Of a stretch of DNA of 64,000 nt, positions 8,701 to 17,848 are shown one piece after another (position 1 is the stretch's first letter; each line of letters begins with the position of its first letter). Made by a program: the position numbers and the translations under genes. The notes under the pieces were generated by a model that saw only the letters and a program-made list of their open reading frames with translations, searched no databases and had not been told where the DNA came from. Source of the stretch: an uncultured Erythrobacter sp. (GTDB lineage Bacteria > Pseudomonadota > Alphaproteobacteria > Sphingomonadales > Sphingomonadaceae); NCBI GenBank assembly GCA_947494705.1, contig CANLVN010000001.1, positions 310,001-374,000 on the forward strand, in the 5' to 3' direction.

Positions 8701-10965
8701 GGCCTCGAGCAACGTGCGGTCGTTTTCGAGCACGACGCCGCGCCATGTGCTGACCGCAAATTGCCCACGCTCTGGCGTCTGCGTGCCTTCGAAGGCGAGC
8801 GGCTTTACCGGCTTGCCATCGACGCGCAGCACGACCTTCTGGCCCTTGCGGTGACGGATCGCGATCGGGATCGCAGGTGCGCGCGGATTGGCGGAGAGGC
8901 CGGGCGTGAGAAAGCCGTCCTCACCATCGCCAAGAACGATCCAGTCGGTATTGGGCGCATATTCGGGGAGCGACGCCTCAGCCGCCTCCGCCGTGCTTTC
9001 GGGGACACCGGCCTCGACCAGAATATCGGCCGCCAGTGGGGCTTCGCCGCGATCCGTGCCGCCCGCAATCGTATTCACTGCGCGCGCTGTCACGCTACCG
9101 GGACGAGCCTGTGCAAATTGGGCGACCTCTTCCAGCCCGCCCTCGGGTACGATGGCATGAAAATCGGCAACCACGAGGCTACCGCCTTGGCCAAGGACGA
9201 AGCGCGAGCTTGCGCTACCAGCATTGCGCGTATCGCGGTGGCAATTCACCAGTTCCGCACCTTCAGGCAGGGTCATGCCCGCGACCGCGACCACATGGGT
9301 GCCGGGGACGACACCTTCGAAGTGATAGCGACCATCGGCATCGGTGATTGCGTAGGAGCCGTCCTCCATGACGACGCGCACTCCGGGGATGCCGGGCCGC
9401 ATGTTCTCTCGATTGTCCAGCACTGTGCACGGCCCAGCAGTGATGCGTCCGATGATGGTCATCCGGTCGGCGATGGTTTCGCGCTCGATATCGACGGTCG
9501 CGCTGGCCTGCACTTCACGGCCGAGAGCGTCGGTGGTCTGCGCGATGTTCTCGGCACGACCGGGCTGAGCGTCGGGACGAACGCTCATCGCGTAAGTAAC
9601 CCTGCGCGAGCCGCCGCCCGGAATGTCGCCGAGATTGACGGTCAGCGTACGGCCATCGGGAGCAATCGTGATCGCGTCGGGCGCTCGCTCACCATCTACA
9701 CGGATCGTATCGGGGCGCAGGCGCAGGAAACGCGATGGGATATCGCTCAGCACCACGTCGCGCTTGGGTCGCGAGGAATCGGAATTGCGAGCGGTTACGG
9801 TGTAGAACACCACATCGCCCGGCTGCACACGCTGGCGCGAAGCGGTTTTCGTGAGCCCGATGTCAAGGCTGGGCCGGTCGAGCGGGATGTCGACCTGCAC
9901 CGGAGTCGGATCGTCGAGCGTGAAGGCGCCACCATAAGAAGCGTCGAGGATAATGAAATCGCCGCCTCCCACACGGGTGAGCTGTGCGATGCTTGCCGGC
10001 GCCACGACCGATGGCGCGGTGTAGGGTGCGGGCGGCTCGATCTGAAGGCGATAGGTGCCCAGAAGCGTGAGCGGGAACCAGAATTCGCCCTCGCCCATTT
10101 CGATCACGTTGCCCGCTCCATCAGAGACCGGCGCGCCGGAAACGACGCTCGATGGCCACGAAGTCGTTCCATCCTCGGCAAATACCGTTGCTGGCTGACC
10201 AGTGGCCGCGTCGATCAGGGTCACGCGCGCACCATCGATCGGCTCTCCGGTTTCACTGTCGAACACAACGCCAAACGGATCGGCTAGGACCTCGACATCG
10301 GTATGGACGATCGCCGTGCTGCTGTCGGGCATGCTCGCTTCGATCTCGATGCTTGCCCCATCCACGATGCTCAGACGGCAATCGCCCTGCGTCGGCTGTG
10401 GTTGAATGCGTATCGTGCCCATTTGCCCGACGAAGATGCCGGTATGCTCGCCTGTTTCGAAGATCGTTTCGCTCTCGCGATCACCGGTCGAGGTTGTCAG
10501 AATGACCTTCAGCCAGTCGATTTGGCTAGGATTTACGTCGGCAAACTCTGCGTTGACCTGGAAGATCAAGGTCTCGCCTGCACGAAAAGTAGTCGTCTGT
10601 TCAGCTGCACCATTCACCGGAGCGAGTTCGACCGATATCGCAGATCCGCCACCGTCCCCCTGCGCGCCCTGACCGGATGCGGAGCAAACCGGTGCGCGGA
10701 AATCGAAGGTGGTATCGCCCGCAACGCTGTGGCGGAACGTGAGGATCGAAGGCGGTGTCGAGACGACGTCGAACGTCACCGTGTTGGAATTGGCTTGCGC
10801 CTCGCGGCCGCCGAGAGTCCACGACGCTTGGGCGGTATTAGTAATCGTACGCAGCGTTTCCGCCGCGCTGTCCTGAGCGCTCGCCCCCTCCAGGAGCACG
10901 CCGAAAGGCAGCAGCACTAGCAAGAGTGCTGCTGCCAGACGCCTCAAGGAGGGGGCCACACGCAA
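5749..10965 (-). CDS. giant secreted/outer-membrane DUF11-type protein with barrel-like C-terminus
   Basis: 1738 residues, starting with a signal peptide (RRLAAALLLVLLPFGVLLEGASAQ). The start is TTG at 10965 or GTG at 10959. The N-terminal third has DUF11-like and carboxypeptidase-regulatory or SdrD-B-like modules (VVFDSETGEPIDGARVTL; GIPGVRVVMEDGSYAITDADGRY). The last roughly 750 residues are rich in alternating hydrophobic/polar strands typical of a large outer-membrane beta-barrel, including YALYGDFETSFDQTRLARYN. I infer a surface platform in the outer membrane. It could alternatively secrete or display its small DUF11 neighbours, but nothing here proves that. It overlaps the downstream gene by 4 nt. 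Confidence 0.8.
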   Translation of the reverse strand: MRVAPSLRRLAAALLLVLLPFGVLLEGASAQDSAAETLRTITNTAQASWTLGGREAQANSNTVTFDVVSTPPSILTFRHSVAGDTTFDFRAPVCSASGQGAQGDGGGSAISVELAPVNGAAEQTTTFRAGETLIFQVNAEFADVNPSQIDWLKVILTTSTGDRESETIFETGEHTGIFVGQMGTIRIQPQPTQGDCRLSIVDGASIEIEASMPDSSTAIVHTDVEVLADPFGVVFDSETGEPIDGARVTLIDAATGQPATVFAEDGTTSWPSSVVSGAPVSDGAGNVIEMGEGEFWFPLTLLGTYRLQIEPPAPYTAPSVVAPASIAQLTRVGGGDFIILDASYGGAFTLDDPTPVQVDIPLDRPSLDIGLTKTASRQRVQPGDVVFYTVTARNSDSSRPKRDVVLSDIPSRFLRLRPDTIRVDGERAPDAITIAPDGRTLTVNLGDIPGGGSRRVTYAMSVRPDAQPGRAENIAQTTDALGREVQASATVDIERETIADRMTIIGRITAGPCTVLDNRENMRPGIPGVRVVMEDGSYAITDADGRYHFEGVVPGTHVVAVAGMTLPEGAELVNCHRDTRNAGSASSRFVLGQGGSLVVADFHAIVPEGGLEEVAQFAQARPGSVTARAVNTIAGGTDRGEAPLAADILVEAGVPESTAEAAEASLPEYAPNTDWIVLGDGEDGFLTPGLSANPRAPAIPIAIRHRKGQKVVLRVDGKPVKPLAFEGTQTPERGQFAVSTWRGVVLENDRTLLEADIINSFGSVSKTITREVFFTTTPAKVELVREQSNLVADGRTRPVVAVRVLDRNNRPLREGVSGNFMLNAPYESAEQVDRQQLNQLTGFQPSSARWVVEGTDGIAKIELAPTMVSGSLRLDFEFNDGELVREQQLETWIEPGDIEWTIVGLAEGTVGARSVAENMERDGRFDSDLGDNARVALYAKGRVLGKYLLTIAYDSAKQREDQRVLGTIDPQAYYSVFADGSSRRFDAASREKLYVRIETATFYALYGDFETSFDQTRLARYNRTATGVKGEARVGQFKATGFAAEISSRLRRVEIQGQGISGPYALGSRAILANSERVTLEVRDRFRSELIISTRTLTRFIDYDIDLLTGTITFARPVLSRDEGLNPQFIVVEYETDGLGEAELNAGVRTDWTSGDGRVRIGANAIIDKGEGARTEIGSLDLKAQIGENTEVRGEIAMSRSEGETATGWLAEVQHQTGKLDVLAYASQLDADYGVGQQNGAELGRRKFGVDGRVFITPDLSFLGSVWQDDSLTDTSRRRAAQGQVTFTRKNTDLSLGLAHFADRLSDGSENTSTVLEAGVTQRLMGNALELSGTSSIALGSVESIDLPTRHRFGVRYAVTNDVRLVGTYEIADGENIEARQLRGGIEATPWQGGRLITALGKESIGEFGNRTFAAFGLAQTLQVTPEFTLDATIDGNRTLNGTANSSDLVNPQQPAATGGQINGNFNFEDFTAVTLGGAWRKDRWSVTARGEYRDGELADRYGATFGAIRQLGEGSIVGSGATWTRAEDRNGATTEIVDAAIAFAHRPAASEVAMLGKLEYRSDIVTGAVAGQAGGAGTTALTVDGDARSRRVIASWSTNWSPRGWEEDEFDLRHETRRDEYTLFLGARHNLDEFEGTEFTGTTLFVGADARIGITDRIEIGASATVRTNIEDEVTSFAYGPTVGFVPVEGMLLTVGYNVEGFRDGDFSTARNTDKGVFAAIRMKFDTSSFEFLGLGR

Positions 10966-10987
10966 AGTTCTACTTCCCGATCAGAGC

Positions 10988-12112
10988 TTAATTGATCGTC
11001 ACGCGGAAATAGACCGAGCGCGTAGTGCTCGCGGGGATGTCGGAGAGAGCCGCTGCGATCTCGTCGAGACCGCCGGTGCCGCCACCCGCCGTGTAGATCG
11101 CCGTCGTGCCTTCGCCATCGGTCCCGCCGGAGCAGGTCGCCTCGCCCCCGCTGATGGCAGCCGTGCCATCGACGAAGATGCCGAAGTCGTTTTCGGCGAA
11201 AGTGACGTCTGCGGGCAGGTCATCGGCGACGTTGACATTCTGGGCGGTCGCCGCGTCCGCTGCGTTCGAAACTGCGATGCAGTATTCGATGACAGCACCC
11301 GGGATCGCCTTGGCGTTGGGATCGACACCAGTGCCGTCCAGCGTGTTGTTGACCGGATCACTGATGACGCGGCTCGACTTGATCACGGTCACGAGAGCGC
11401 CCGAGACCTCGAAGCGGGCCTGGTCGGAGAATGCGCCGTCATTGTCGGCTTCTTCGCCCGTTCCGCCATTGCCGTCGGCCAGAACTGTGTCGACGGCAGC
11501 GGTGTCCGCGCCCGACGTGGCCGTAATTTCCGCGCCGAGTCCGGTAGCCCCGGCTTCGTGTGCGTCTGCGACAAGGACGATGTCGAAAATGTCGTCGTTG
11601 ACGGCATCGGTGGCGATATCCGCGGCGACGAGCACCTTGATGGTCTGCGAGCCAGTGCCATCATCGGCCAGCACTTCGTCGAGGAAGGTGATCGCACCCG
11701 CGTCGATTTCCGCCTGGTCGAGCACACCGTCGCCATTGAGGTCGCGATAGATCGTGACGTTCTCGATATTCGCTGCGGTGCCCGCCGTCAGGATGGTGGT
11801 AAGTTCGAGGTCGACCGTGTCGTTCGACAGGTTGGTCACATCGAACGCCAGCACTGCCTGGTCTTGGCCTGGCGAGACGCCGACGGGCGAGACGCCGGTG
11901 AAATTGACGTTCACATCAATCTTGCGGTCGACGACGAAAGTATCGAAATCGACTACCGGTGGTTGTTCTTCGCCGCCGACTTCGAAAGTGACGGTTACGT
12001 CATTTCGAACTGTATCACCGGCTGTGGTCCCGACCGCCAGGGCCGGGCTGCTGGACATCGCAACCAGCGCTAACGCGCTGACCGCACCCAGCAATTGGGT
12101 GGTGGTTTTCAT
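10988..12112 (-). CDS. secreted DUF11-like protein
   Basis: 374 residues with a clear signal peptide cleaved after SSSPALA. The mature part is acidic and beta-rich, with an N-terminal sandwich opening GTTAGDTVRNDVTVTFEVGG and a C-terminal DUF11-like domain (VIKSSRVISDPVNNTLDGT). The C-terminal domain closely resembles the last domain of the protein encoded at 3500-5752 (VISDPVNNT versus VIADPVNGT, followed by NPKAIPGA and NAKAIPGA), so the two probably share ancestry. It lies 22 bp upstream of the giant barrel protein, on the same strand. The function is not recognised; a structural or adhesive surface role is plausible. Confidence 0.75.
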   Translation of the reverse strand: MKTTTQLLGAVSALALVAMSSSPALAVGTTAGDTVRNDVTVTFEVGGEEQPPVVDFDTFVVDRKIDVNVNFTGVSPVGVSPGQDQAVLAFDVTNLSNDTVDLELTTILTAGTAANIENVTIYRDLNGDGVLDQAEIDAGAITFLDEVLADDGTGSQTIKVLVAADIATDAVNDDIFDIVLVADAHEAGATGLGAEITATSGADTAAVDTVLADGNGGTGEEADNDGAFSDQARFEVSGALVTVIKSSRVISDPVNNTLDGTGVDPNAKAIPGAVIEYCIAVSNAADAATAQNVNVADDLPADVTFAENDFGIFVDGTAAISGGEATCSGGTDGEGTTAIYTAGGGTGGLDEIAAALSDIPASTTRSVYFRVTIN

Positions 12113-12235
12113 TAGAGTGGTCCTCTGCGTGTGCCCCGCGTCGTGTGAACCGCCCGCAGGACTTGGCGGTTATCGTCCGTCCGAAGACAGGAGATTGCGT
12201 GCGCGGCCCCCCCGACCGCGATTTCGTGTGGTGGT

Positions 12236-12721
12236 TCAGCGGATGACCGCGGGATATTCGACCCGGCCTGCGTCGCCCGGCGCGATAGAGGCGAGCGTCC
12301 AGCGCACATGCGTGACATCGTCAGGTTTCGCAGCGCGTTCGGTGCCGTCGGCCTCGGCAATGGTCAGACTGTCGAGCGTGCCCCATTTTGTGCCGCCATC
12401 GACCGAAACGATCAGGTCAGCGGGTGCATCCGATGCGAAGCGAACCGCGGCAGGAACGACATTGGTGATGACGAAGTTATCGGCAGGCTCGCTTCCACCG
12501 TTCGAGTATTCGACGGCCAGCATCAGGCGGTCGCCCGGAACGATGAGGGCGGGCTCGACCAGTTTAGTAATCTCGTTGCCGTTCTCGTCGACACTGGTTT
12601 CGATGGCCATGACATCGCCCTTGAGCGTGACAGGGCTTTGATCCTGCGCCAGCGCCGTCACTGGCATCGCCGCCGCGCCGAAGATCAGGAGGGTGGCAAT
12701 GGCTTTTTTGAGACTTTTCAT
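12236..12721 (-). CDS. small secreted DUF11-like protein
   Basis: 161 residues: signal peptide (MKSLKKAIATLLIFGAAAMPVTALAQ) followed by a single beta-sandwich segment (LMLAVEYSNGGSEPADNFVITN) typical of DUF11-like repeats. A good ribosome-binding site (TTGAGGAAG) lies just upstream of the ATG, and the gene follows the 343-residue secreted protein by only 30 bp. It is probably a minor component of the same surface system. No catalytic motif is visible. Confidence 0.72.
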   Translation of the reverse strand: MKSLKKAIATLLIFGAAAMPVTALAQDQSPVTLKGDVMAIETSVDENGNEITKLVEPALIVPGDRLMLAVEYSNGGSEPADNFVITNVVPAAVRFASDAPADLIVSVDGGTKWGTLDSLTIAEADGTERAAKPDDVTHVRWTLASIAPGDAGRVEYPAVIR

Positions 12722-12751
12722 GCTCTTGCTTCCTCAACTTAAATTCAAATA

Positions 12752-13732
12752 TCAATCGATGGTAACGTCGAAACTTATGGTCTGGATGGTGCCCCCTGCG
12801 ACCGTGCCCAGATCGACCGAAATGCCGCTCGCGTCGGACGCTTCGCCCGCATCATCGCCGCTCGCATCGGTGAGGGGGTTTCCGTCGAGTGCCAGCGATC
12901 CGGCCGAATAGGTGGTGCCGTCGGGAATTGCGTCGGTGACGATCAGGTCTTCGATGGAGCCGCTGCCCGAAACCGTCGCAGTGATGGTGAAGGTTGCGAC
13001 TGCGCCCGGCACCGCGCCGCTTCCGCCGAAGGGATCGGTGATGCTCACGGCTTTATCGAGATCGACCGTAGTGATGCCGGCGATGAGCGAGCCCACCGCG
13101 CTACCATCAGCGCCTGTCGTTCCCACGATCGCATCGCCCCCATCGACACCCTGGCCGGCAAAGGTCGTACCCGGAGTGCCCGTGCCCGTCACAGCTTCGG
13201 CAGTGAGTTCGACATCACTCGCTTCGCTATCAGCAACACCGGCGGGGACCTCGACGATGACAAACACCGTAAGCGCCTCGTCCGCGTCCAGCAACGGGCT
13301 GGTTTCAGGACCGGTCAGGATCTGGTCGACGCCTGCGTCGTAAGTGCCGTTGCCGTTGGTATCGATCGCAATGTTCGTGACCGTCGTGTCGAAGTCGTTG
13401 CCCGCCACGCCTGGGTTGGTCGTGAGTGCGAATGCCTCCGGACCATTGCCTTTGTTCGTCACCTCGAAAGTCAGAACCGCCTCGCCTGGAGTGGTCCCAA
13501 TCGGTCCGCTATCTAGCGAGGTCACGGTCACGTCGAGCAATTCGTCGACGCGCACGGTCACGGTGTTCGAGTCCACTGTCTTGGGACCCTCCCCGTCGTC
13601 GTAGGTCGCGGTTGCGGTGTTCTCTATGAGCGTGCCTGCGCTCACGCCTTCGGCGTGCGCGGGAGCGGAAAGGGTGAGCACAGCCACAAACGAGGTGGCG
13701 ATGATCGGCCTGATGAGTTTCTCGGTATCCAT
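12752..13732 (-). CDS. secreted DUF11-like protein
   Basis: About 326 residues from ATG 13732 (MDTEKLIRPIIATSFVAVLTLSAPAHA, a signal peptide); the ORF track start at 13783 adds an unlikely extension. The mature protein is very acidic, with two repeats of a beta-sandwich type (DVTVTSLDSGPIGTTPGEAV and VDLDKAVSITDPFGGSG). It shares its architecture with the 374-residue neighbour: GTLIENTATATYDDG is like GDTVRNDVTVTFEVG. It is the first gene of the secreted cluster and lies just after the terminator that ends the hydantoinase gene, so a promoter probably sits between 13733 and 13785. Confidence 0.74.
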   Translation of the reverse strand: MDTEKLIRPIIATSFVAVLTLSAPAHAEGVSAGTLIENTATATYDDGEGPKTVDSNTVTVRVDELLDVTVTSLDSGPIGTTPGEAVLTFEVTNKGNGPEAFALTTNPGVAGNDFDTTVTNIAIDTNGNGTYDAGVDQILTGPETSPLLDADEALTVFVIVEVPAGVADSEASDVELTAEAVTGTGTPGTTFAGQGVDGGDAIVGTTGADGSAVGSLIAGITTVDLDKAVSITDPFGGSGAVPGAVATFTITATVSGSGSIEDLIVTDAIPDGTTYSAGSLALDGNPLTDASGDDAGEASDASGISVDLGTVAGGTIQTISFDVTID

Positions 13733-13781
13733 GCTTACGAGCGGATACCGAGCAATGGTTAGTAAACGATTAGCTTGGCGC

Positions 13782-13802
13782 AAAAACCCCAGAGTTCTGG
13801 GG
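13782..13802 (-). terminator. rho-independent terminator of the hydantoinase gene
   Basis: Read on the minus strand, the inverted repeat CCCCAGA-AC-TCTGGGG is followed directly by TTTTTG. It lies about 90 bp after the hydantoinase stop codon and before the first secreted DUF11-like gene, so it separates the two transcription units. Confidence 0.75.
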
Positions 13803-13890
13803 ATTTCTAAGGCATCTGATGCCTGACGAACGCGGTTAATTCGGCTGCAATTTCAATACGTAGACAAACACAAACACCGCCTTTTTCGCT

Positions 13891-16800
13891 TTAATTCCCA
13901 AATCCTCCACCACCGGGTGTCAGAATCACAAATCGGTCGTTCGGTGCCATCTGTGCTGCCCCGGTTGCGCCGATTTCTTCGCGCGAGCCATCGACTCGCT
14001 CGACCCAGTTTCGGGCAGGCAACGCATCGCCTCCGCCGCAAATGCCGCGCGGCGCAACTGCGCGACGGTTGGCGAGCATATTGGCGCGCATCGGCTCAAG
14101 AAAGGTGATCCGTCGCTCCACTCCGTCACCGCCGCGATAGCGCCCCTCCCCACCGGAGCCCTCGCGGATCGAAAAGGCATCGAGACGCACCGGCAGGCGC
14201 GTTTCCAGGATTTCCGGGTCGGTCAGGCGCGAATTTGTCATATGGGTCTGCACAGCGCTGGTGCCGGGATGATCTATCCCCGCGCCCGACCCGCCGCAGA
14301 TCGTCTCGTAGTACTGATGGTGCTCGTTGCCGAAGGTGAAGTTGTTCATCGTCCCCTGCGAAGGCGCCAGACGTCCCGTCGCAGCGAACAGCGTGTCTGT
14401 GACCGCCTGGCTCGTCTCGACATTGCCCGCCACAACGGCTGCGCCGTGTCGCGGCGCGAGCATCGACCCCTCCGGCACAATCAGCTCGATCGGGCGCAGG
14501 CAGCCATCGTTCATTGGGATCGCGTCGTCTATGAGCGTGCGAACGACGTAGAGCGCGGCGGCGCGGGTGATCGAGCGTGGGGCATTGAAATTGTCCGGTA
14601 ACTGGTCGCTTGTGCCAGTGAAGTCGAAGACTGCCGAGCGCGCCTCCTTGTCGATGCGGATCGCGACCGAAATCTGTGCGCCATTATCGAGCGCGTAAGT
14701 GAAGGACCCGTCTTCCAGTTTGCCGAGCAAGCGGCGCACACTTTCTTCCGCGTTTGCAATGACATGATCCATATAAGCTGCGATAACATCTGAACCATGC
14801 AATCGCGCTGCGCCGGTGAGCAGATCGTTGCCGCGCGTACAAGCGGCCAACTGGGCGCGCAGGTCGGACAGATTGCGGTCGGGATTGCGAGCAGGATAGC
14901 GAGCGTCGGCCAGCGCCTCGCGAACCGCATCTTCGCAAAAGTGCCCTTCGTCGACCATCAGGAGGTTGTCGATCAGCACGCCTTCCTCCTCGATCGTGCG
15001 GCTCTCTGGCGGCATCGATCCTGGTGCGATCCCTCCGATATCGGCGTGATGACCGCGCGCAGCCACGAAAGCGTCGGGTTCAGCCGTGTTCTCATCATAA
15101 AATACCGGGACGATCACGGTAATATCAGGCAGGTGCGTGCCGCCCCGGTACGGATCGTTGAGAACATAGGCATCGCCGCAGCGGAAACCCCGTCCGTCGC
15201 GCGCATTTCCATGCTCGTCCGGACCGCGCGCCTCGATCACCCGCGCGATGCTATCGCCCATGCTTCCTAGGTGCACCGGGATATGAGGTGCATTGGCAAT
15301 CAGCGCCCCCTCAGCGTCGAACAGCGCGCATGAGAAATCCAGGCGCTCCTTGATGTTGACCGAGGTCGCGGTGGATTGCAGCACCACGCCCATCTCCTCG
15401 GCAATCGCCATGAAGTGGTTGTTGAATATCTCGAGCCTCACCGGATCGACCGCTGCCCCGTCGTGATCATCAGCATTTGCGGCCCGCTCAACCGGCGCAG
15501 TGCGCGTAAGGACCAGGCTACCTTCTTCGGCCAGCCGGGCGCTCCAGCCCTCCTCGACCACGGTAGTCGATCCCGGGTCGATGATCAGAACGGGCCCGTC
15601 GAGGGTTTGCCCCTTAGAGAGAGCCGCCCTTTCTACCGTGCACCAGCTGCCCGTCGCTTCTCCGGAAGCAGCCACCGGCTTAGCCGCGGCATCGCCTAAC
15701 CCACCCGAAACACCAATCGCCTCCACACTCAGGGCCTCAACGATAATGGGGGCCGCGTCGTCGCTGTAACCGAAACGCTTGCGGTGCAGCGCACGAAACT
15801 CCGCGTCCATCTGCTCGGGCGAAGTGCAGGGAATTGAGAGCACGGAATCGCTCCCTTCGAACCGCAGGCGCGCATGGCTTTGGGTCTTGATGTCGGATTC
15901 CGGTATACCCTGTTCTATCAATGACTTGACGGAATTACCTCTCAAGCTTTCGAGTTTTTCAGCAAAGCCTTCATCCAATCTGGAAACCACGCTGACTTCG
16001 GAGATGACCTTTACTGGAGCAAGTCCGATGCCGAAGGCGGAGAGAATCCCCGCGAGTGGATGAACCAGCACCGTTTCCATTCCAAGCCGGTCAGCCACAC
16101 GGCAGGCATGTTGCCCACCGGCTCCACCGAAACAGGCCAGCGCATAGGTGCTGACGTCGTGTCCTCGCGCCAGTGATATCTTGGCAATCGCATTGGCCAT
16201 ATTGTCGATAGCTATGGCAAGAAAACCCTCCGCTATTTCCTTCAGTGGCAGGGGGTTGTTCATTTCTCTTGCGACACTTTCGAGCGCTTCGCGCGCGGCG
16301 TTTCTATCCAGTGGCTGGTCCGCCTCGGGACCGAAAACGCTTGGGAAGAAGGCCGGATCGATGCGGCCGAGGAACAGGTTGCAGTCTGTGACCGTAAGCG
16401 GACCGCCCTTGCGGTAACAGGCCGGGCCGGGATCGGCGCCTGCGCTTTCAGGGCCCACTCTGAAGCGTGCGCCATCGAATGAACAGATCGAGCCGCCTCC
16501 AGCCGCGACGGTGTGAATATGCATCATCGGCGCGGCCACCCTGACGCCTGCCACCACGCTATCGCCAGTGAGCTCGTATTCGCCCGCATAGTGGGTCACG
16601 TCGGTGCTGGTTCCGCCCATATCGAAGCCGATGAGCTTCTCATGCCCCAGCTTGGCGCCCGCCGCGACCATGCCCACCACGCCGCCTGCGGGTCCGGACA
16701 GGATAGCATCCTTACCCCGGAACGAGCCGACCTCGGCAAGCCCGCCATTCGACTGCATGAAGCGCAATCGATCCGAAGCGGGCAGTTCGGCGCGCAAAGT

Positions 16801-17493
16801 GTCGGTGTAGCGGCTGAGTACCGGCGAGAGATAAGCGTCGACGACGGTCGTATCACCGCGCGGGATAAGCCTGATGAGCGGTGAAACCTCGTGGCTGACT
16901 GATACCTGGGAGAAACCCATCTCTCGTGCGATCTTTGCGAGGCGCTGTTCGTGGTCGCGATACTGCCAGCCGTGGACCAGGACAATTGCGATAGCATCAT
17001 AACCATCAGCAAGAAGTGCCTGAAATTGCTCTTTTGCCGCCGCTTCATCCAGCGGCAAGACCACCTCCCCGCCGGCACCAGTCCGTTCGTCGATCTCGAT
17101 CACACGGTCGGGCAGCTGCTCGGGCAGCACGATATGACGCGCAAAGATCTCGGGCCGGGCTTGCGTGCCAATCCTCAGCGCATCGCCGAAGCCGCGCGTG
17201 ATCGCCAGCGCCAGCCGCTCTCCCTTGCGTTCGAGCAGCGCGTTAGTCGCGACGGTCGTCCCGATACGCAATTCGGCTATGGGTCCCTCGCCATGCCGTT
17301 CCATAAGTCTGCGCACCGCTTCCGAAGCTGCGTCGGCGTACTGCTCCGGGTTCTCCGAGAGCAACTTGTCGGTCACGAGCGATCCATCGGGAGCCAGCGC
17401 CACCACATCGGTGAAGGTCCCCCCTCGGTCGATCGCGAAGCGCCAGGGGAGCTTTTGGTCTGCGGTTCTGTCGGAAAGCTGGCGTGACGTCAT
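13891..17493 (-). CDS. hydantoinase/5-oxoprolinase (fused A and B subunits)
   Basis: ATP-dependent cyclic-amide hydrolase of the HyuA/HyuB family, with both halves in one chain of about 1200 residues, as in eukaryotic-type 5-oxoprolinases. The N-terminal half opens with [17 protein letters not shown], the actin-like nucleotide-binding motif, and contains [13 protein letters not shown]. The C-terminal HyuB half begins near residue 690 ([18 protein letters not shown]) and contains [18 protein letters not shown] 17493 is chosen over the TTG at 17529. 5-Oxoproline is the likely substrate given the fusion, but a hydantoin or other lactam is possible. It appears monocistronic, ending at the terminator near 13790. 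Confidence 0.9.
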   Translation of the reverse strand: MTSRQLSDRTADQKLPWRFAIDRGGTFTDVVALAPDGSLVTDKLLSENPEQYADAASEAVRRLMERHGEGPIAELRIGTTVATNALLERKGERLALAITRGFGDALRIGTQARPEIFARHIVLPEQLPDRVIEIDERTGAGGEVVLPLDEAAAKEQFQALLADGYDAIAIVLVHGWQYRDHEQRLAKIAREMGFSQVSVSHEVSPLIRLIPRGDTTVVDAYLSPVLSRYTDTLRAELPASDRLRFMQSNGGLAEVGSFRGKDAILSGPAGGVVGMVAAGAKLGHEKLIGFDMGGTSTDVTHYAGEYELTGDSVVAGVRVAAPMMHIHTVAAGGGSICSFDGARFRVGPESAGADPGPACYRKGGPLTVTDCNLFLGRIDPAFFPSVFGPEADQPLDRNAAREALESVAREMNNPLPLKEIAEGFLAIAIDNMANAIAKISLARGHDVSTYALACFGGAGGQHACRVADRLGMETVLVHPLAGILSAFGIGLAPVKVISEVSVVSRLDEGFAEKLESLRGNSVKSLIEQGIPESDIKTQSHARLRFEGSDSVLSIPCTSPEQMDAEFRALHRKRFGYSDDAAPIIVEALSVEAIGVSGGLGDAAAKPVAASGEATGSWCTVERAALSKGQTLDGPVLIIDPGSTTVVEEGWSARLAEEGSLVLTRTAPVERAANADDHDGAAVDPVRLEIFNNHFMAIAEEMGVVLQSTATSVNIKERLDFSCALFDAEGALIANAPHIPVHLGSMGDSIARVIEARGPDEHGNARDGRGFRCGDAYVLNDPYRGGTHLPDITVIVPVFYDENTAEPDAFVAARGHHADIGGIAPGSMPPESRTIEEEGVLIDNLLMVDEGHFCEDAVREALADARYPARNPDRNLSDLRAQLAACTRGNDLLTGAARLHGSDVIAAYMDHVIANAEESVRRLLGKLEDGSFTYALDNGAQISVAIRIDKEARSAVFDFTGTSDQLPDNFNAPRSITRAAALYVVRTLIDDAIPMNDGCLRPIELIVPEGSMLAPRHGAAVVAGNVETSQAVTDTLFAATGRLAPSQGTMNNFTFGNEHHQYYETICGGSGAGIDHPGTSAVQTHMTNSRLTDPEILETRLPVRLDAFSIREGSGGEGRYRGGDGVERRITFLEPMRANMLANRRAVAPRGICGGGDALPARNWVERVDGSREEIGATGAAQMAPNDRFVILTPGGGGFGN

Positions 17494-17848
17494 GAAGGCT
17501 TCGTCCTTTGCTGCCCTGCCTCTTCGCAAGGACCGCCGGGACGGTCAAACCCTGTGTGCGACACGATGATTCGACAGTGCGGCAGGGTTAGGTGTCCGGT
17601 TAACATTTGCGAACATTAAAGATTCCACGGATTTCGGGGTCGAGGCGCGTTTACCTGGTGCTAACGATTGGATCCCGCACCTTTTCGGCCTCAACGAAAT
17701 TTCGAATGCAAAACGACGCCACGCTGGCGTCTGCAAGCTTCGGAAAATCTTAACCAGCCAAATCAACGCGACCCCAATTCCCCCTTTGTATCAAGAGAAC
17801 TGAAAAGCGGCCGTCCAGACCGCGAAATGGGGAACTTGAGTTAGGCCA
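17494..17848. other. intergenic region upstream of the S8 protease
   Basis: A divergent upstream region between the hydantoinase and protease genes. No ORF resembles a gene. It presumably contains promoters for both, but no confident -35/-10 pair was picked. Confidence 0.5.

Noticed and set aside
8761-10287. 508-residue plus-strand ORF
   Set aside because: It is a GC-rich shadow of the giant secreted protein; its sequence has no recognisable domain and it overlaps a real gene fully.
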